NCBI RefSeq assembly: GCF_001949145.1
Contig: NW_019091436.1
Location: 846,803-910,802, forward strand
DNA: 64,000 nucleotides
Direction of reading: 5' to 3'
DNA from: Acanthaster planci
Lineage: Eukaryota; Echinodermata; Asteroidea; Valvatida; Acanthasteridae
Under the pieces are notes generated by a model. The model made no database searches. It saw only the letters and a list, made by a program, of their open reading frames with translations, and was not told where the DNA came from. The position numbers and the translations under genes are program-made. This document shows positions 28,401-43,400 of this stretch, one piece after another; positions within the stretch are counted from its first letter, which is position 1; every line of letters begins with the position of its first letter.

Positions 28401-31400
28401 GAGAAAGAAAGTCAATCGCACATCAAGCTAAAGTCTGGTCACTAGAAAGGTCAGACATTGAAGTTATAGGGGACATAGACTGCTTGTGCATTAATTACTT
28501 GAGGCTGGATAACTTGCTGTTGGTCGACGGATTGTGGTGACTTGTTTCAACTGGAAACGACTTCGGATGGACGTGTGTTAATTTATGGTGCCTTGCAATT
28601 GGTTTGTGACTGACAGTGGTGGCCTGCGATGAGTTGTGCTTGGCTTGTGACTTTTGTATAAATTGTAATGATTGTGACATGAGAGTTTGTGATAACCTTC
28701 ATGATGACTTGTGATTGGCTTGTGAATGAAAAGACTTGATAGCTTGCGATGTGATATCTTATGATTACTTCTGATGGCTCGTGATTGGTTAGTGTCACTG
28801 AAAGTAGGCATCGTTTCACTGACGATTCATTAGTCCCTACGTAACTTGTTTGCCCCACAAAGCTATATCCAACGATGTACCTGCAGATAGGCATCATGGT
28901 CCGCCTGTACGTTGAACTCGTTACCAATGTAGACATCATCCAGGGCCCACTGGTCCTCAAATGCCCCACTGTGGCTAGGTTGCCACCAGCGGAACCTGGT
29001 GCTGCTCGCCTTGGCTGACTGAGGGAGCTTCTGGTGGACAAACCTTGGTTACCAAGGGCAGAAAAAAAAAATTCCATTCCATGACATCAGTGCACCACCG
29101 AGGCTGGGTCTCCAGTCAGAATAAAATGCAAATTGTGAATGCGACCTGCAATTTCACAGTGACGATTTGTGTCGTGAGGGAACATTTCATATGTTTGGAA
29201 GTTTCTGCTTCACCTGGAATGTTCCCAATAGGAATGCTCTCTACTCTCACTGGGAACATGACACTCTCAAGTTAGCATGCGAAAACAAAGATGAATGTTC
29301 CAATTCAGGAACATATATATGTTGTTCTAGGAAGGAACTGTCGGTGTTCCCAATTGGAACAAACAAGGCTTTCATTGAAACCTTAAACCTCTGCATTTTC
29401 AGGACACTCTGTGAACTTGTTGGAGTTGAACACTATTAGAGGACAGAGAATTTAGATGTGGCATGTTTCAAGGTCACACGAATGAGTCGTTATTTGAAAA
29501 AACAAATCTTTTTTTTCTGCAGGAGATAATTTCTAGGAGCAAAGGGATAACTTGGACATTTTTTGACCAGGCAATAAGAACAGCACATCTGCCAATAGCA
29601 GACATACACTTAAAATATGCACAATACAAGAGAAAAAAGTCAAGCAATTTCTAGAAATAATGCTAGTTGGTGAAGGCTACTAAGGATGAATCAGATCTTG
29701 CGTACTATGTGTAGCCTGATTTCAACTTACTTGGCTTGCCTGTAATCACTGTAGTACAGTTCCAACAGCAGGTGCCACGTGATACCCCCGTCATTGGAGT
29801 ACTGGAGTAGCACCCCTTCCTCCCTGCGATCGATGCCGCGACACGTTGGCAGCGTGCCGTCACCGCCCAGCCGGATGTAGAACTGAACGAAGGAAGCTGA
29901 CGCTGTGTTGAGGTCATGACTGATCAGCTCCCGTACTCCGGGCTGAATGAACATTCAAGAAAAGAAGTCCAATTAATGCACCCCATCCATATTGGTTTTC
30001 ATCTTCAGTTAAATGATAAAAGTTAACTGACAGGCGATCCGAAAATCCTCCTCTCAATAAGTACATCTAGCCAACTTATGCCGGAAGATAAGTCAGCCTG
30101 TAAAATTTTTTTTGTGACAACTGTCAACATGGTAACATTCCAGCTGTGCATAACTGCAGCTGCAGGCAGCATGGTAACCTGTCAGTTTCCCATTCATTTT
30201 GTACACACACAAGTCTGTGGTGGTGACCATGTGTTGAACTCGAACACGCTTTCAGTGTAGGGCCTATGATTTAGCAAACACTCAAATATGGTAGGGCCCT
30301 GGAGTGTTCCAAAAATGAAGCTACCAAATGCTACACAAATAACTCACAAGGGCTGGCACTTATCAAGTCCATCTTAGTTATGGACTGATACTGTGGTGTC
30401 TTGATGCTTCAAAAGTCTGGTTTTCAGGGTGGGGGGTTAACCAATGCCACACCTGGGGCCAGCTGGCCGTGATATAAATCTGTCAAACAGTTAAACAGGG
30501 CTACTGTTACAATTATATTGAATATACAGAAAAGGGACAGAAGAGTTCGACTTACTCCGTAGAAATACAGAGAGGATCCCGAAGTGACAATTCCACATCC
30601 ATCCTCAACACCCCTGATGGTTCCACCGTGGACATCCCTCCAATCAGAGAAGAGGACGGCAGCCTCGTCAAAATCTGATTGGACGGAAGAGGGGAGGTAG
30701 TTGGGCGTGCAGGTATCGCCGCTGTAGCGCGAACTGTCACAGCTAGTAAAACCAGACAGACGTTTTATGGAATCTTTTTATGGAGAGTATAAGTTCACCA
30801 CAGACCTACGCTATTCACTCGCTAAAGTGAGTGTACACACGTGATGCATCCTCCATGGACCTCTTACTAGAAAAAAATATGCTTTAACGTAGAACATGTT
30901 TTGAGCCATTAAACCAAGGAACAGTTCAATTTATAGTACTAGCCAAAACTTTCTGCATTAACCAATAAGCAAAGAAATCCTTAGTTACAGGATTTACGCA
31001 TGTGTGTTACCATGACATAACCAAAGTTCCTTGCTAACCTGTGAAATATGCAAACCGTTAGCATGAAGTTTCTTGCTACGGTTGGCCAAGAGTTTTTTTT
31101 CTAATGGTAAGCACAAAGACTTTGTAAGCATTATTTTGTGCGCTTAGCAGCCTAGCATTTCCTTTGTTTATATACCTGCAGACACCATCCACACAACGTC
31201 CCTGTCCATGGCAGAGTTCGGGACAATCTTTGCCAATGTAGATGTTATCGATAGCCCAGGAGTCAATGCCATTGAAGACAGACTGTTGCCATCGGAATCT
31301 TGTTGACACAGTCCTGGAATCAATCAACATTACAAAGAAGGTCTTCACAAAATTAGCCAAGGTTATCATTCAGAGATGGGCTTCGCTAGGAAGGTGGAAA

Positions 31401-34400
31401 ACTCCTTCCAAAGGGGATGGGGCAAGGCACTCATTACCAGCAAACTGACTAACCATCAATGGTGCTTGGAGGGTGGTCATCAATGGTGCTTGGAGGGTGG
31501 CCATCAATGGTGCTTGGAGGGTGGCCATCAATGGTGCTTGGAGGGTGGTCAATTCTGACGTATTTTCAAGCAAATTGGTGTCTTCCATTCCCTTTTCTCT
31601 TTTCTTGTTCTTTTCTTTCTCTTTTCTTCTCCTCTTTTTTCCTTGTTTCATGGGGAGGGGGGCAAGAAACCCCCTGTCCCCACAAGAGGCCCATGTTTAC
31701 AGGGGATGCAAGTAACAACAAACTGGTTCTTTCCATAAATACAGAGATGCAGCGCCAAACATACTTCTGAATTTCTTGTGTCAATTTGGGTATAAACTCG
31801 CGAGTGATGGCCGTGACGAGACTACACTCACCTCAAGGCGGGCGGAAGTCGTACAGTAATCCGTGACCATTCCCCATACTGCGTGTCGTCATAGACACTC
31901 GCGCTGTGGTAGTCATTTTGGCAGTGGGTCTGGCCTGGTAGGCATTCCTGGGTGACTAGCTGCCAGGTAAGGCCATGGTCAGTAGAATACTCAAGGTAGA
32001 CCTTCTTATCTGAAAATATTTAAAACAAAACAAGAAAATATAACTTTTGTTAGCTGGTCTGAAGTGAGTACAAATTTTCATATTCAACTCTCAATTTGCC
32101 AATAAAATGACCAAAGTTTGTAGTGACACAACTAATCCTAGTTTAGTTTTAATTAAATCGTTTTCAATTTGAAACAATGTCAAATAAATCTGTTTGATGA
32201 AGGCTCCCTAACGATAAATAAATGTGTTGGGTAATTTTGGAAACCTTTTCAAAAGCTGTAGTTGCTCACTACCAGTAAAGTAAAAGTACGCAGACAGAGA
32301 TATTGCTGTCACCTACCATCTCTGTGTGGATGGCCATATCTCCGCCCACAACCCATGACCAGATCAAACTGTAGGATGTAAGAAGCCCCAATCTGTAAGC
32401 TCTGGGTCTCAGCATATCGAACACCACCTGGCTCTGAGCTTCCAGAAAACCTGGACGATGGTCAAAGTGGGAAGAAAACTGTCGTGACTCTTAGCACCAA
32501 ACTATTTTGGGTCGGTCACCTTCGGTACCTATTTTTGCAGAAAAAGTAGCTCGAAGCAGTGACTTAAATGGTACCCAGTGCGATGTAATGAATTCAGACA
32601 AAAGGCAGAAGCCGCATGGTATGCAAAGCACTCTCCACTTTAACAATGCATTTTAGTCCATCGTGTCATACCCAATGAGACTGCTTATTGGCCAGATCAC
32701 GCTATCTCTGTGCGATATCGTTGAGAAAGGGCTCAGGTTTACTACAGTGGTTGAATGACCTATCATATGGTTTGCCCGCTCTCAGTAGAAATAGTCCCAC
32801 AGGAAACCACTGTGTCTGATTCGTTTCATCTTACAGAATATCCTTGACTGCTCACTGTGTAAATAGGCCCCCGGGTTGTAAATAAATGCAGAAACAAAGG
32901 CTCCGGTCTCACTTGATACTTTAAGTTAGTAGAAGTAGTTTTGTAACAGTGTTCATAGCTTCACTGCACTGTAGCATCCAATTATGGTGACAGCTACAGA
33001 CTATTACAAATGATAAATATAAAAGACATGTGCACTATCGTCGGAGAGTAAACCTAAACAGGGAAATGGCTCTAACAATGACTGAAGTGAGACTCACACC
33101 AGAGCCTCGTGGGCCTTGCAGAAATCTCTGATCTCCCCCAGGTGAAAGCTGAGCGATTGCTTCACCACCGAGTCGTCGCTCATGTCCAGATTGATGGTGT
33201 TGAAGAGCACTGGTGTTAGCGAGACACCGTCCAGCGCCCAGACGTCATGTCCACTGCCCGAATGAGAAGGCTGCCACCAACGGAAACGACAGGCAGGACC
33301 CTTGGCTTCATCAGGTAGATGAACCAATTCTGATCTGAGAGGACAAAGTTGAAAGGGGGACACAGTGTCTAAAAAGCTACCTACAATTTTCATATGGAAC
33401 TTACGGAACTAAAACTTCAGAAATGACAAAGGAAGAAATGCATCATGGGTGAAACTTTCTAGACAGAATTTTTTTTTCAGTAGTTTACATTTTCTCATTT
33501 AAAATTTTGTAAGGCTAATTTTTATGATTTTAAATGAAAATACGGTACTACACTGTAGTTAATGAGTTCTTTTTTCAGCAGAACAACCCTATCAACAGAA
33601 GCAACTGAAAGAGAACTTTTCAGGGCAAATAATTTTTTTTTAAAGAAATCATATTTTGAGCTTGCCTGGGAGTTTTGTACGCGTTATGTCCCATGTGTTT
33701 CAGCAGCTGCCATTCAATGCCATTGTCACAGCTGTAGAACAGCAGTAAGCTCTCTGATTGGTCGTCGGGAGATGCACAGGTGCCAATACTGGACTGGCTG
33801 CCTATACGAACAGTAAACTGCAAAAACCTAGGGTGTAAAAAGTTAAACAAGCTGTGTATTACAAACTTATTCTCAGCATTTTTGTCGTCATGCCCACTAT
33901 TTCCTAGTCATCGGTTGGGAATGCTTAAATTTTCAAACTTCCAATCTGCTCTGAACTTCTCAAGTCCATCAACTGTGTTGGTCGTCTGACTATTTTGTTT
34001 CCAATTCCAGAACCCTCTTTTTTTCAGAGGAAAAAAAAAGGCATGAACCTAGCTTGAACAGAAAATTCCACCTTTTTACAATTCCACAGAGTTGGAGAGA
34101 ATGCCTCAATAACGGGATGTAGTCACCAAACAGCCTCTTTATTTTCAACAACAGTTAATTAGCAATTGTCGTACCGACTGTTGGTGCTGTCGAGTTCCTG
34201 TGTAACAATCTCTCTCTTGCCAGCTTGATTAAAGACCAGTGCCTTGCCTGATGCCAGCACCCCACAGTCATATCCCACAATGCCCCCGCGAAGGGTGGAG
34301 AACTTAAAGTCTGTCTCGGCGTCGAAGTTTTCAAAATTCTCTGTGAAATTGGTGGGCAGCACAGAGAGGGGCACACGGCAGTCGTGGCCGGCGAAGTCCT

Positions 34401-37400
34401 CGTCACATCTGGGTCAATATGTCACAACCAGAGGAAAGTAAAATCAGAAACATGAAGTTTTCCGTGACACTTCTTGCTCAAGGTCTGTCATGGAGAAAGC
34501 ATGACATGACAAGCAATGAATGGGCGAGGCGAAGACAACACTTTCTTCGCAGGAATTCAAAGTTCCGAGTCTACTCTCTGACTTTTTCTATTCTCCGGCT
34601 ATTTCTCCAAACAGCTGGTGATTATGTAATAAAGGGAATAGCAAAGTTTGATATATAAGTTTAATCAAAATGCATGAAAATTATTGACACATATATTTTG
34701 GCTCCTATTATATTGTTTCACTTTGGATTACTTGATTATTGGATTTGTCTTTAGTATCCATTTTGATATGTTCTGTTCAACACCCATTTAAATGGCGACA
34801 ACATACTCTAACAAACTTACAGTGTGGTGATTGTTTGTAACATTGCTGTTTTCTTTTTTCAATTTGTTCTCCATTTTCACCCCATTTCGGCAGTGCAAGA
34901 ATTGTGTATTCACAAAAATCTTTGACCAATCTATGGCATCTACGGTTCCATACGAATGTACAGATTGCAGCAGATTCAAGAAAATAACCAGTGTTTTCCA
35001 CAATAGTGGGACGTCACAGAAATAGTTTAACCAATGATAAAAAAAAAACCCGAAATCAATCTTGGGTAAATTTTTTCTGAGTGAAACATTTTTCTGAGTG
35101 AAACATTTGTGCAAAGGCCGAACAGAATTCTCCACCGCTTTGTTCTCCTTCAATTTTCCACAGTACATACCTGCAGCCCTGGGATGTACATCTCCCATGG
35201 CCATTGCACATGTGATCTGAGCAGGCGTCGCCGATGTACACTGTCAAGCAAGACAAGCACAAGATTTGAGATAACAACTCCTGCATCTCCATCACTGCCT
35301 TTCTCCATCAGGTCTCAAATTGCGGCTGCAAAGGACTCAGGTCTGAAGAGAACTCTCAAGATTTGTTTACACACTGCCACTTGCATTTCTGTGGATGCCC
35401 TCGTTTACATACAATGGAACTAAGCTGATAAACGGTCCTGACAAAGACCACATGCACCAAGAACACATCTTATCAGACTACAGACGTAGAACACACTTAG
35501 TGCCACCAACACTTGAAAGCCTTTTCAGAAGACCTCCCTGAATATGGGGTCATTAGATAAGCCACCTACTTGATTTAACTTCCCCAGGTCTCAAAAAACC
35601 CATGCTCAAGTTACTCATTTTCTGGTTGGCAGATTACCTTCAATGGGAGCTATTAAGCACAATGACCAATTCTGAATAGTGTTGAGAGTGGCTGACACTA
35701 GACGTTAAGCCGGCTGACAGTTTTCAATGCACAAAGGGAGATGGACATTCAAAGGGCTACAGATTCATCCTGGGTTTCTCACCGTTATCGATGGCCCACT
35801 TTGTCTGTGGGGTGGGTTGGGCTTGTCTCCAGCGGAAGCGGGCACTTGAAGTCAGAGCTGTGGAAGGCAGGGGCAAGATCACACGCGTCCAACTGAAGGA
35901 AAATAGGTAAAAGAAGCTTATGACGAATGAAAACTTGTATTTGAAGTGCAACTTACCAAGCTGGCGTAAATAAAATGCCTTGATAGAAATGCACAACATC
36001 TCTCACATGTTCAGATATCATTGGAAGGTTTATGCGATCTTTACCAAGATAGTTCTTAATTTTTACTGATATCAAGGATATGAAAGTTAAGACCAAAACG
36101 CCTTGCTCTGCCATATCTACAGACAAACAAACACTTTGGTTTTAAATAAACTTTACAAATTCTTTATAAACATTAAACTTAAAAAAACCATGGTCAATTA
36201 CAAAAAAACACACTGAATAAATTTGACTCTGTGTAAGAGATCAGTAGGGCCAAACTGACAAAAATACATAAAATTAACTTGTCAGGCAGAGCCAAACTTT
36301 TGCTATAAAAACCTGCTTTGCCTGCAAAATATCATACAGTGTTCCACCTTGAATAATTTGTGTGCTTTCAATTTTTCTAAGAGGCAAAAGAGTTTGGGTG
36401 ACTATTTAACCGAGTGACTTACCCCTCCTGAACATCTTCTGAACCATAGACCGAGCTCTCGGCAATAACTGAGCCTTGGCAAGTACCTGGGTGGCATTGG
36501 CCTCTCACCAGGGACCATGACCGGCCCCGATCCGTGGAGAATTCCACGTGAACGGCACTTCCATCCAAGGCCGGCACCTCGTCCGAACGGCACGCCAGGC
36601 TGATGTCAAACTGCAGATGGTGGGTGATGCGATCCGGTCTCCACGGCAATATGAGGAATTCGTCCACTGCCCAGACGTTGCGATTCAGGCCGTGGTGGAT
36701 CCGTTGCTGGAGGCAGAACTTTGTCGCCGGGGAGCGGGCGGCAGATGGGATAGCCACAGAGATAGGCTGGGGTTTCTGTGCAGTAAATAGAGTGTTTGAA
36801 ATCACAGAATAAAATAACTATCAGAAAGAACGTTAGCTTTTTCTTAGCTGCCCTGCTATTAGTCTTTCTTGTTACTCAAAATTTTTCTGTCCCATTCAGC
36901 ATTCTCAAAAAAAAAGTACTCAGTTATTCTAAACAGCCTATGAAAATTTGAACAAGTTAATATAGTTGGAGATTAAAAAGTGTTCCAGTGGGGACATTTT
37001 GCTAAAAACTCTTTGAGTTTCTTACCCGGTAGGAGTTATAGGCCAAGGTGTTTAGCAGGATGGGTGCTTGCATCCCGTCAACATGAGCTAATACCTCCAC
37101 TTGGACATCCATGGAGTCGGCAGGATCACAAGAGCCTCCACCTTATCAAAAGAAAACACAAAGCTCATATTTACTACCACCGAGGGAAATGATCAAAACG
37201 ATGAAGTCAACCAAAGAAAAGGGAAGTTGCAGAACCCGGCTTCACAAGGGAAAGTATCATTCACAGATACATTTCTTAAACTTGCTTATCTTGCGGGAAG
37301 ACATTCTGTTATGTAGAAATAATCTTCCATGGTAAGGCAGAGTTGATTGGTTGATAATTGCCCCTCCACTATTCACATCTATTCAAATATACCTGGGAAG

Positions 37401-40400
37401 GCAGGTAGTCCGTTCCCAGTCCCACCACTGTAGTCCTAACTTTGAATAATAACCGAGGCAGGAACCAGACAGTCAGCCTGGCGTACTCATGCACAGCCAA
37501 TACATGGGTAAATCACTCATGTTCAACTCATCTTTGGCGTCAGTGTGACGTCATTGTCAAAGGAAGCTATCAAGAGAATGAGCATCTTCAATTCATTGTA
37601 CCCATTGCGAAGTAGAATCTCAAGTTGCCAGCTTCGGTTGCGTTGATGTACTGGGTACAGGCTAACCGCTCTCCATCACCGCTGAATACCAGCGAAGAAC
37701 CAGAGTGCACAGTGCCACACATCTGACTCACGTGGCCACCAGTGACGTTCCAACTGGAAAAAGAAAGGTGAACGTATTTTTCTTAAAACTAAATGGAAAC
37801 AAAAAGTCAAAAGTTCGCAGAAGATTCTTAATGAAAGAAAGCTCACTCCCACTAACCTTATAACATTACAGTCTATAAGAGACTTCACAGGTGGTAAAGG
37901 ATTACTTTAATGTGACACAATTGCGGCACACAAGGTAAACGGTAAAGCTGAAATGCAGGGTATGTTCAATCTAACTGTTAGCACAAACCCAACATACTCT
38001 CTTCACGGCTACACACAAAAATATACTACATGGCCTTAAAAGACAAAATGATGTGGTACCAAGAGGCTTGCCAAGAAATTGAAGTTAATGTGCGGAGGTA
38101 TGTTCCTTCATAAGTTCAACAAAACCAAGACCAAAGTCCTCTTTTGGGGCGGGTGGGGCAGTCCCTCAGCTACAGCAGCTTACTCTGGTGGCAACCTATC
38201 GCCATGGATATGTTCTTCAAGGATGAGACTGGATGCAGGCATGTAGAGGTCCAGATCATGAGTGGTGACAAACTGATAGATGTCCTGGACACTTTCATCA
38301 GGGCTGTGGAAGAAGAGAGCCTCACCTTCAGAGTGACAAGCAGACTGAAAGATCAAAAAGTAGAAACATTTAGTGAAATACTACAATTGCTTCTAATTCA
38401 GAGAATCTGAGAACTGTGGCAGTTGTGGCATTCATCCAATGACACTTGCATCACTCACTGTCGGCCATATGGGATGTGGTATATGACAAAACCAGGCAGA
38501 ACAGAGAAACAACTGGAAAATGAAATGGAAGTGACCATTTTAAATCTCCAGGGGGAATGATGATCGGGACAACTCAATCAATTGTCAGTTCAAAATTGTT
38601 TCTTAGAATCACTGTGAGATGCAATGGGTTATCCGTCATAGCTTATGGTGAGAAATGATACATTACAGTGTTTTGTGAAATAACCCCTGGCTGTCTATAA
38701 CAAGAACTTGAAACTCGTCCTAAGGATCAGTGTTGTGTTCCGATGATCACAAGGCCATTCACAAGACCAAGTCCAGTCACAAGACCAGTCACAAGACCAG
38801 TCACAAGACCAGTCACAAGACAAGTCACAAGACCGCTCACAAGACCACTCACAAGACCAGTCACAAGACCACTCACAAGACCAAGTCCAGTCACAAGACC
38901 ATTCACAAGACCACTTACAAGACCAGTCACAAGACCGCTCACAAGACCACTCACAAGACCACTCACAAGACAAAGACCATTCACAAGACCATTCACAAAA
39001 CCATTCACAAGACCACTCACAAGACCATTCACAAGACCACCCACCCTGATGTTTCCGCTCGGGAAGAAGAGCCAATTGTCCATAGCAATAGGGTCAAAGT
39101 CCTCCTCCAGCACAGTGGGTCTGTGGGCAGTGCTGGTGATGAGGACATTATCTAAAGCCCAACAGCCAAAGAAGCTGTGGACGTCCATGGCCAGGTCCTG
39201 ATGCAAACGTAGGCACACATCCGGCTGACGAGCTGCGGCCGGCAGGTGGATGATGTGAATGGTGGTGTGGCCATCTGTGGGGACTCTAGGGAAAGGGGGG
39301 AAAATGAAGAAGGGAAGGTTTGCAATCTCCTTTCTCATTATCCTTGACAGCCTTTGCACTGTGAATCCAGCCTCCATTCCGTCTTTCTGATCACTGCCAT
39401 ATATTTTCTTGTCTGTGTCAAAACCTTGCAAAGTTGTTCTAACCTTGCCAAGTGATGTCCCAGGCAGGTTTTGACACCAGTTTCATGAAACTATCCTTGA
39501 AAAATATATCAAATGTGCCAGACACCGTGGTCGGTGAAAAATTATCATTTATTCATTGTTAATTAAACAACTGCGAGATATTTTAACCCAAACAGTCAGA
39601 AATCCTCCAATTTTAATACTCCAAAAATCCTGCACTTCAATTTAGAAATATTCTGCATTCCAGAGTTTTTATAGTGATCTGAAATAGAATAGTAGGTTGA
39701 AAATTTTCTGTTGGGGAAAGATTCCGGAATTTGTGGCAAATCCAACATTTACATAAAGGGGGCACCTGGAATTTATGAAATGGGGGCACCGAATATGGAG
39801 GCGAACCCAAATATAAGTTGGACATAACCATAATAAGAATTTCTGATTTTAAAGTTGCGTGTACTTAGCAACCAGTCAAGGGCAAACAAAGACGACAAAA
39901 ATGTGTCTCTTTTGTAATAAAAACCAGGAAGGAGGAGAAATCTGCTTCTGAGAACTCTACCTTGCCTTGGGTCACCTACTCACCTGATTTTCTCAATCAG
40001 ATGCCAGTCCACGCGATCATTGACAGCGTAGGACACAGACAGGCTGTAATCACCGATACCTGGCGTACAAACACCTGAACCTGGAAGAAGTAACACCCGA
40101 GAAGTAGACGAGTTCCACACAAATTCTGAAATTTGCTCTGATTCAAAATGTGACTGGATCCCACAAAATGACTCTTAAGGCCATATTTTTGGCAATTTTG
40201 TGTAAGTTTGCACTTGAAAGAGCTGTAAACAAGATCTGTTTTGATATGAACACTATGAAGATGAAAAATGTTGATGGTTCAAATCGATTCACATGATGCA
40301 AAAGTCTATTAAGGGACTTTTAATCTCTCTGGTGACTTGTGACTCATTTTGTTAAACTTTGGTAACAAATTGCCTCAGGATGAGTCACACTGTGCTCAAG

Positions 40401-43400
40401 ATGAGTCACATTGTGTTTAAGCCATCATAAAATCTTGAACACTCGTATCAGACAGGCGTTCTAGAATTAAATCACATCAACATACCATGTACATACACCT
40501 GTATCATTATGAATCAGAAGAGACAGTTTTACCAAAACCCCAAAATAAACCAGGAATGACTGGTCTCAGGGGTCACATAAAAGCAGTAAGTGACAACATG
40601 CGCAATCAAATTGAAGGCCAAACACAGAAATTAGACAGGAATGTGTTGCAACAGCCAAGGTTACAAATTTCCTGAAGCTGAAAACAATTCTGAGAAATGA
40701 CTGGTCTCCCTGAGTCGGATTTAGGAAAAGATGTAGTAACATTTCAGCAAATCAAACTGAGGGAGGGATGCAAATAAAAAAAGAAAACAAACTAAACAAC
40801 AAGAACTTTGAAGGAAATGCCTTAAAGTTTGGACTTCAGTGAGAAAAAAAAATGACATCATAAGCCATGTCCGTCCAGAAAAGACGACAATGTGGACAAC
40901 AACTTGGCCAAAAAATGAAACTAGTCTCTCAAAGTCTTTTGAATTCAGGTTTAACACTGTCAAAGCAGGCAAAATGATACATAAAAGTCTATCGAATCCA
41001 CAGGCAAACTGAAACGAAAGCAACAGTTGTTAGATTTGACTTGAATCTGGAAAATGATTCAGGATGGAAACATTATCTCAGACAGCAACTCAAAAAGGGA
41101 AAAAAAAAACTGTTGAAAAAGTCAACTCCACTGGAGGGCAAACCTCAAAAGCCCCAGACTGTGAACTTGATCAATCCTCACCATGATATACAAACAATTT
41201 GGACTCAAATCATCAGGAGGCCTTGGCAACAGATTACCTCTTAATGAAGCGGAATTAAGCGGGTCACTTTGGGATGGGGTACAATCATGAACTCAGTCAC
41301 ATGGCAAGGTCAACCAAGGACATAAACTTTGCCCAGAGGGAATCAAGAACTAGGCTTACAGTTAGCTGTGTATACATAGTTAAAACCATTTTCCATTCAG
41401 AAGCATTACCGCCTGTGGAAAGTTAACTCAAACACTGTTCACATGAAATAACTGGAAAGTTTCTGGTTACTGTTCTGCCTTATATTTTTTCTGCCAAATG
41501 AAGTTAGTTTCACTGAAACTTTCCAAAGAAAAGCTACAATAAAATCAAAACAATTCTAGATAGTGATTTCTGATAAGCAAACTAGGTTATGTCTCTAATA
41601 ACACTTTATTTTTGAAGGTTTTCATGGCAAAAACAAAGTACATTTTATCTGTGGCCACAGTTGGCACTGTCATTGAGGGTAACCAACAGTTATGTTAATT
41701 TGCGTTTGTTTAAAATTTAACCATCACAGCACACAAAGGTCAAAGGGTCGACACTGATGCCAGTCTGAGACAGAATTCCACCATTCTATTTTACTATTTC
41801 GTTTTCAAACTGAATTTAAATCCTTCAGATACATGAAGCTAACATCTCTCATGATGTTCTTGGTAAAATTGAACGCCATAATTGAAACTTTTACTGCTCC
41901 GCCGCCTCCATTTGCAATCCTTCTCTGACTACTGGAAGGAATCAGTAGAAACTGGAATATTCAGCAGAAGAGAAATAACTGCCTGAAAGCATGGTCTCTA
42001 TGACGTATTCAAGGTCTGTCAGAGTCTTTCAAGGCTCACAGTGGGGACTATAATGACCTGTCCAAGCCTAGCATTTAACCTCGTTTGATTGTGTCCATTA
42101 TCTTCAACCACGCAACGACTTTAACCAATTTGGCGCATTTCTTCCCTAAACTAGAGCATATCGGGCCTGGTCTACTATTTACTTAGACATCTGTCCTAAA
42201 CAAGACATGACTTTTCAGTTTAATTTAATTATTTCAACCTGGCAAACAGTTTACAAAAAAAAACAACCATGTCTGAAGGTGGACATGTGCCAATCTGGGA
42301 AGTCTTATGGCGACAAGAAAATGTGTCCAGCATATGTCAAATCAATACAATCTACATGTATCTGACCTTTTAGTTCACCTCTCGTCCTGTTTTTACACTT
42401 AACCACTTTTCCACTACCTTATCAGTGAACCTACGCATAGCCTACATCAGAGGGGTTGTGAAGTTCTGTTTGACAAATAGGTGAGTTTTTACCTTCTTTT
42501 CCTCAGTCTACGGAGTACTTTTTATTTCTGCTTCAAAGAACGCAATAACAAATTAAGGTTTTGGAACTCGCAGAAATCCAGTATTGTACAAAAGGAGAGG
42601 AATTCCCTTGTTTCTTAACAGCTGCAGGAAATCGAAATGTCAAGTTTTTTTAAAAAAAAAAAGATTTCTTTCAAGCAACATTTTCGTTTTCTCACTCCCT
42701 GGAAATATGTCATACATAGAAAAGCAATTATCCTTTAAAAAATTGTTTAGATATTTAAGAGATTAAAAGAGAACTGCTAATATTTGGCCATGCAGAATTC
42801 ATTTACATGTATGTAATATTCCCTGTGCGTGAAACCATTATGGAAACAATCAAGACAAGCATAAGACTGCCCAAAAATATCAGCTCCAATTGAAACAAAA
42901 ATAAAGTTCGAAGGAGAAATTGAGTTTTGGTTAAGGCAAAACTACCAAACACACTGTGTCAGAAAGGCTGTTTCAATATCTACAGACTCGCTGTAGAATA
43001 CATTGCAACATGTCCAAGCAAGGCCAAACTCATTTAAGAAATAATAATATTTAATTGGCAATGAATGCACTTTTATTTGGAGCAAACTCACTCAGAGCAA
43101 ACTGTAGGACAGACGCTGAGGTGAGATTCAAGTGAACGGTGCTCAAGTCTCTACTCCCGAGCCGGTTACAGAAGACCATGGCGTTACCATGGAGAACTGT
43201 GCCGCAGGTATTGCTGATGTTGCCGCCGTGTAATTCTGACCTGTGAATAAGTAACACCAGGCATGACATAAATGTGACCCGCTCTGCAAAAAAAGGGTAA
43301 TAAGTCGTGCAATGCCAAAACAGGTAATGGCCTGTTCTATTTGGAGAGGGCAAAATTTCTTCAAAATTGTGATTTTGTGTTTTTTCCTTTCTTAGCTTCT

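Noticed and set aside
29160-29420. Recurrent GGAACA/TGTTCC motifs suggesting a structured element.
   Set aside because: The motifs are short and irregularly spaced; no consistent inverted or direct repeat could be defined.
38144-38410. 88-codon plus-strand frame with a protein-like sequence ([13 protein letters not shown]).
   Set aside because: It lies antisense over reelin exon 8, whose minus-strand reading [12 protein letters not shown] and FVTTHDLDL fits the family and phase; the plus frame is a shadow.
38752-39041. Regular array considered as a CRISPR-like repeat.
   Set aside because: The units are 10 bp with no spacers and lie in an animal intron; it is a minisatellite.
38727-39431. 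234-codon minus-strand frame and long plus-strand frames of repetitive protein.
   Set aside because: The part above 39045 is reelin exon 7; the rest is the 10-bp minisatellite, which lacks stops by composition.
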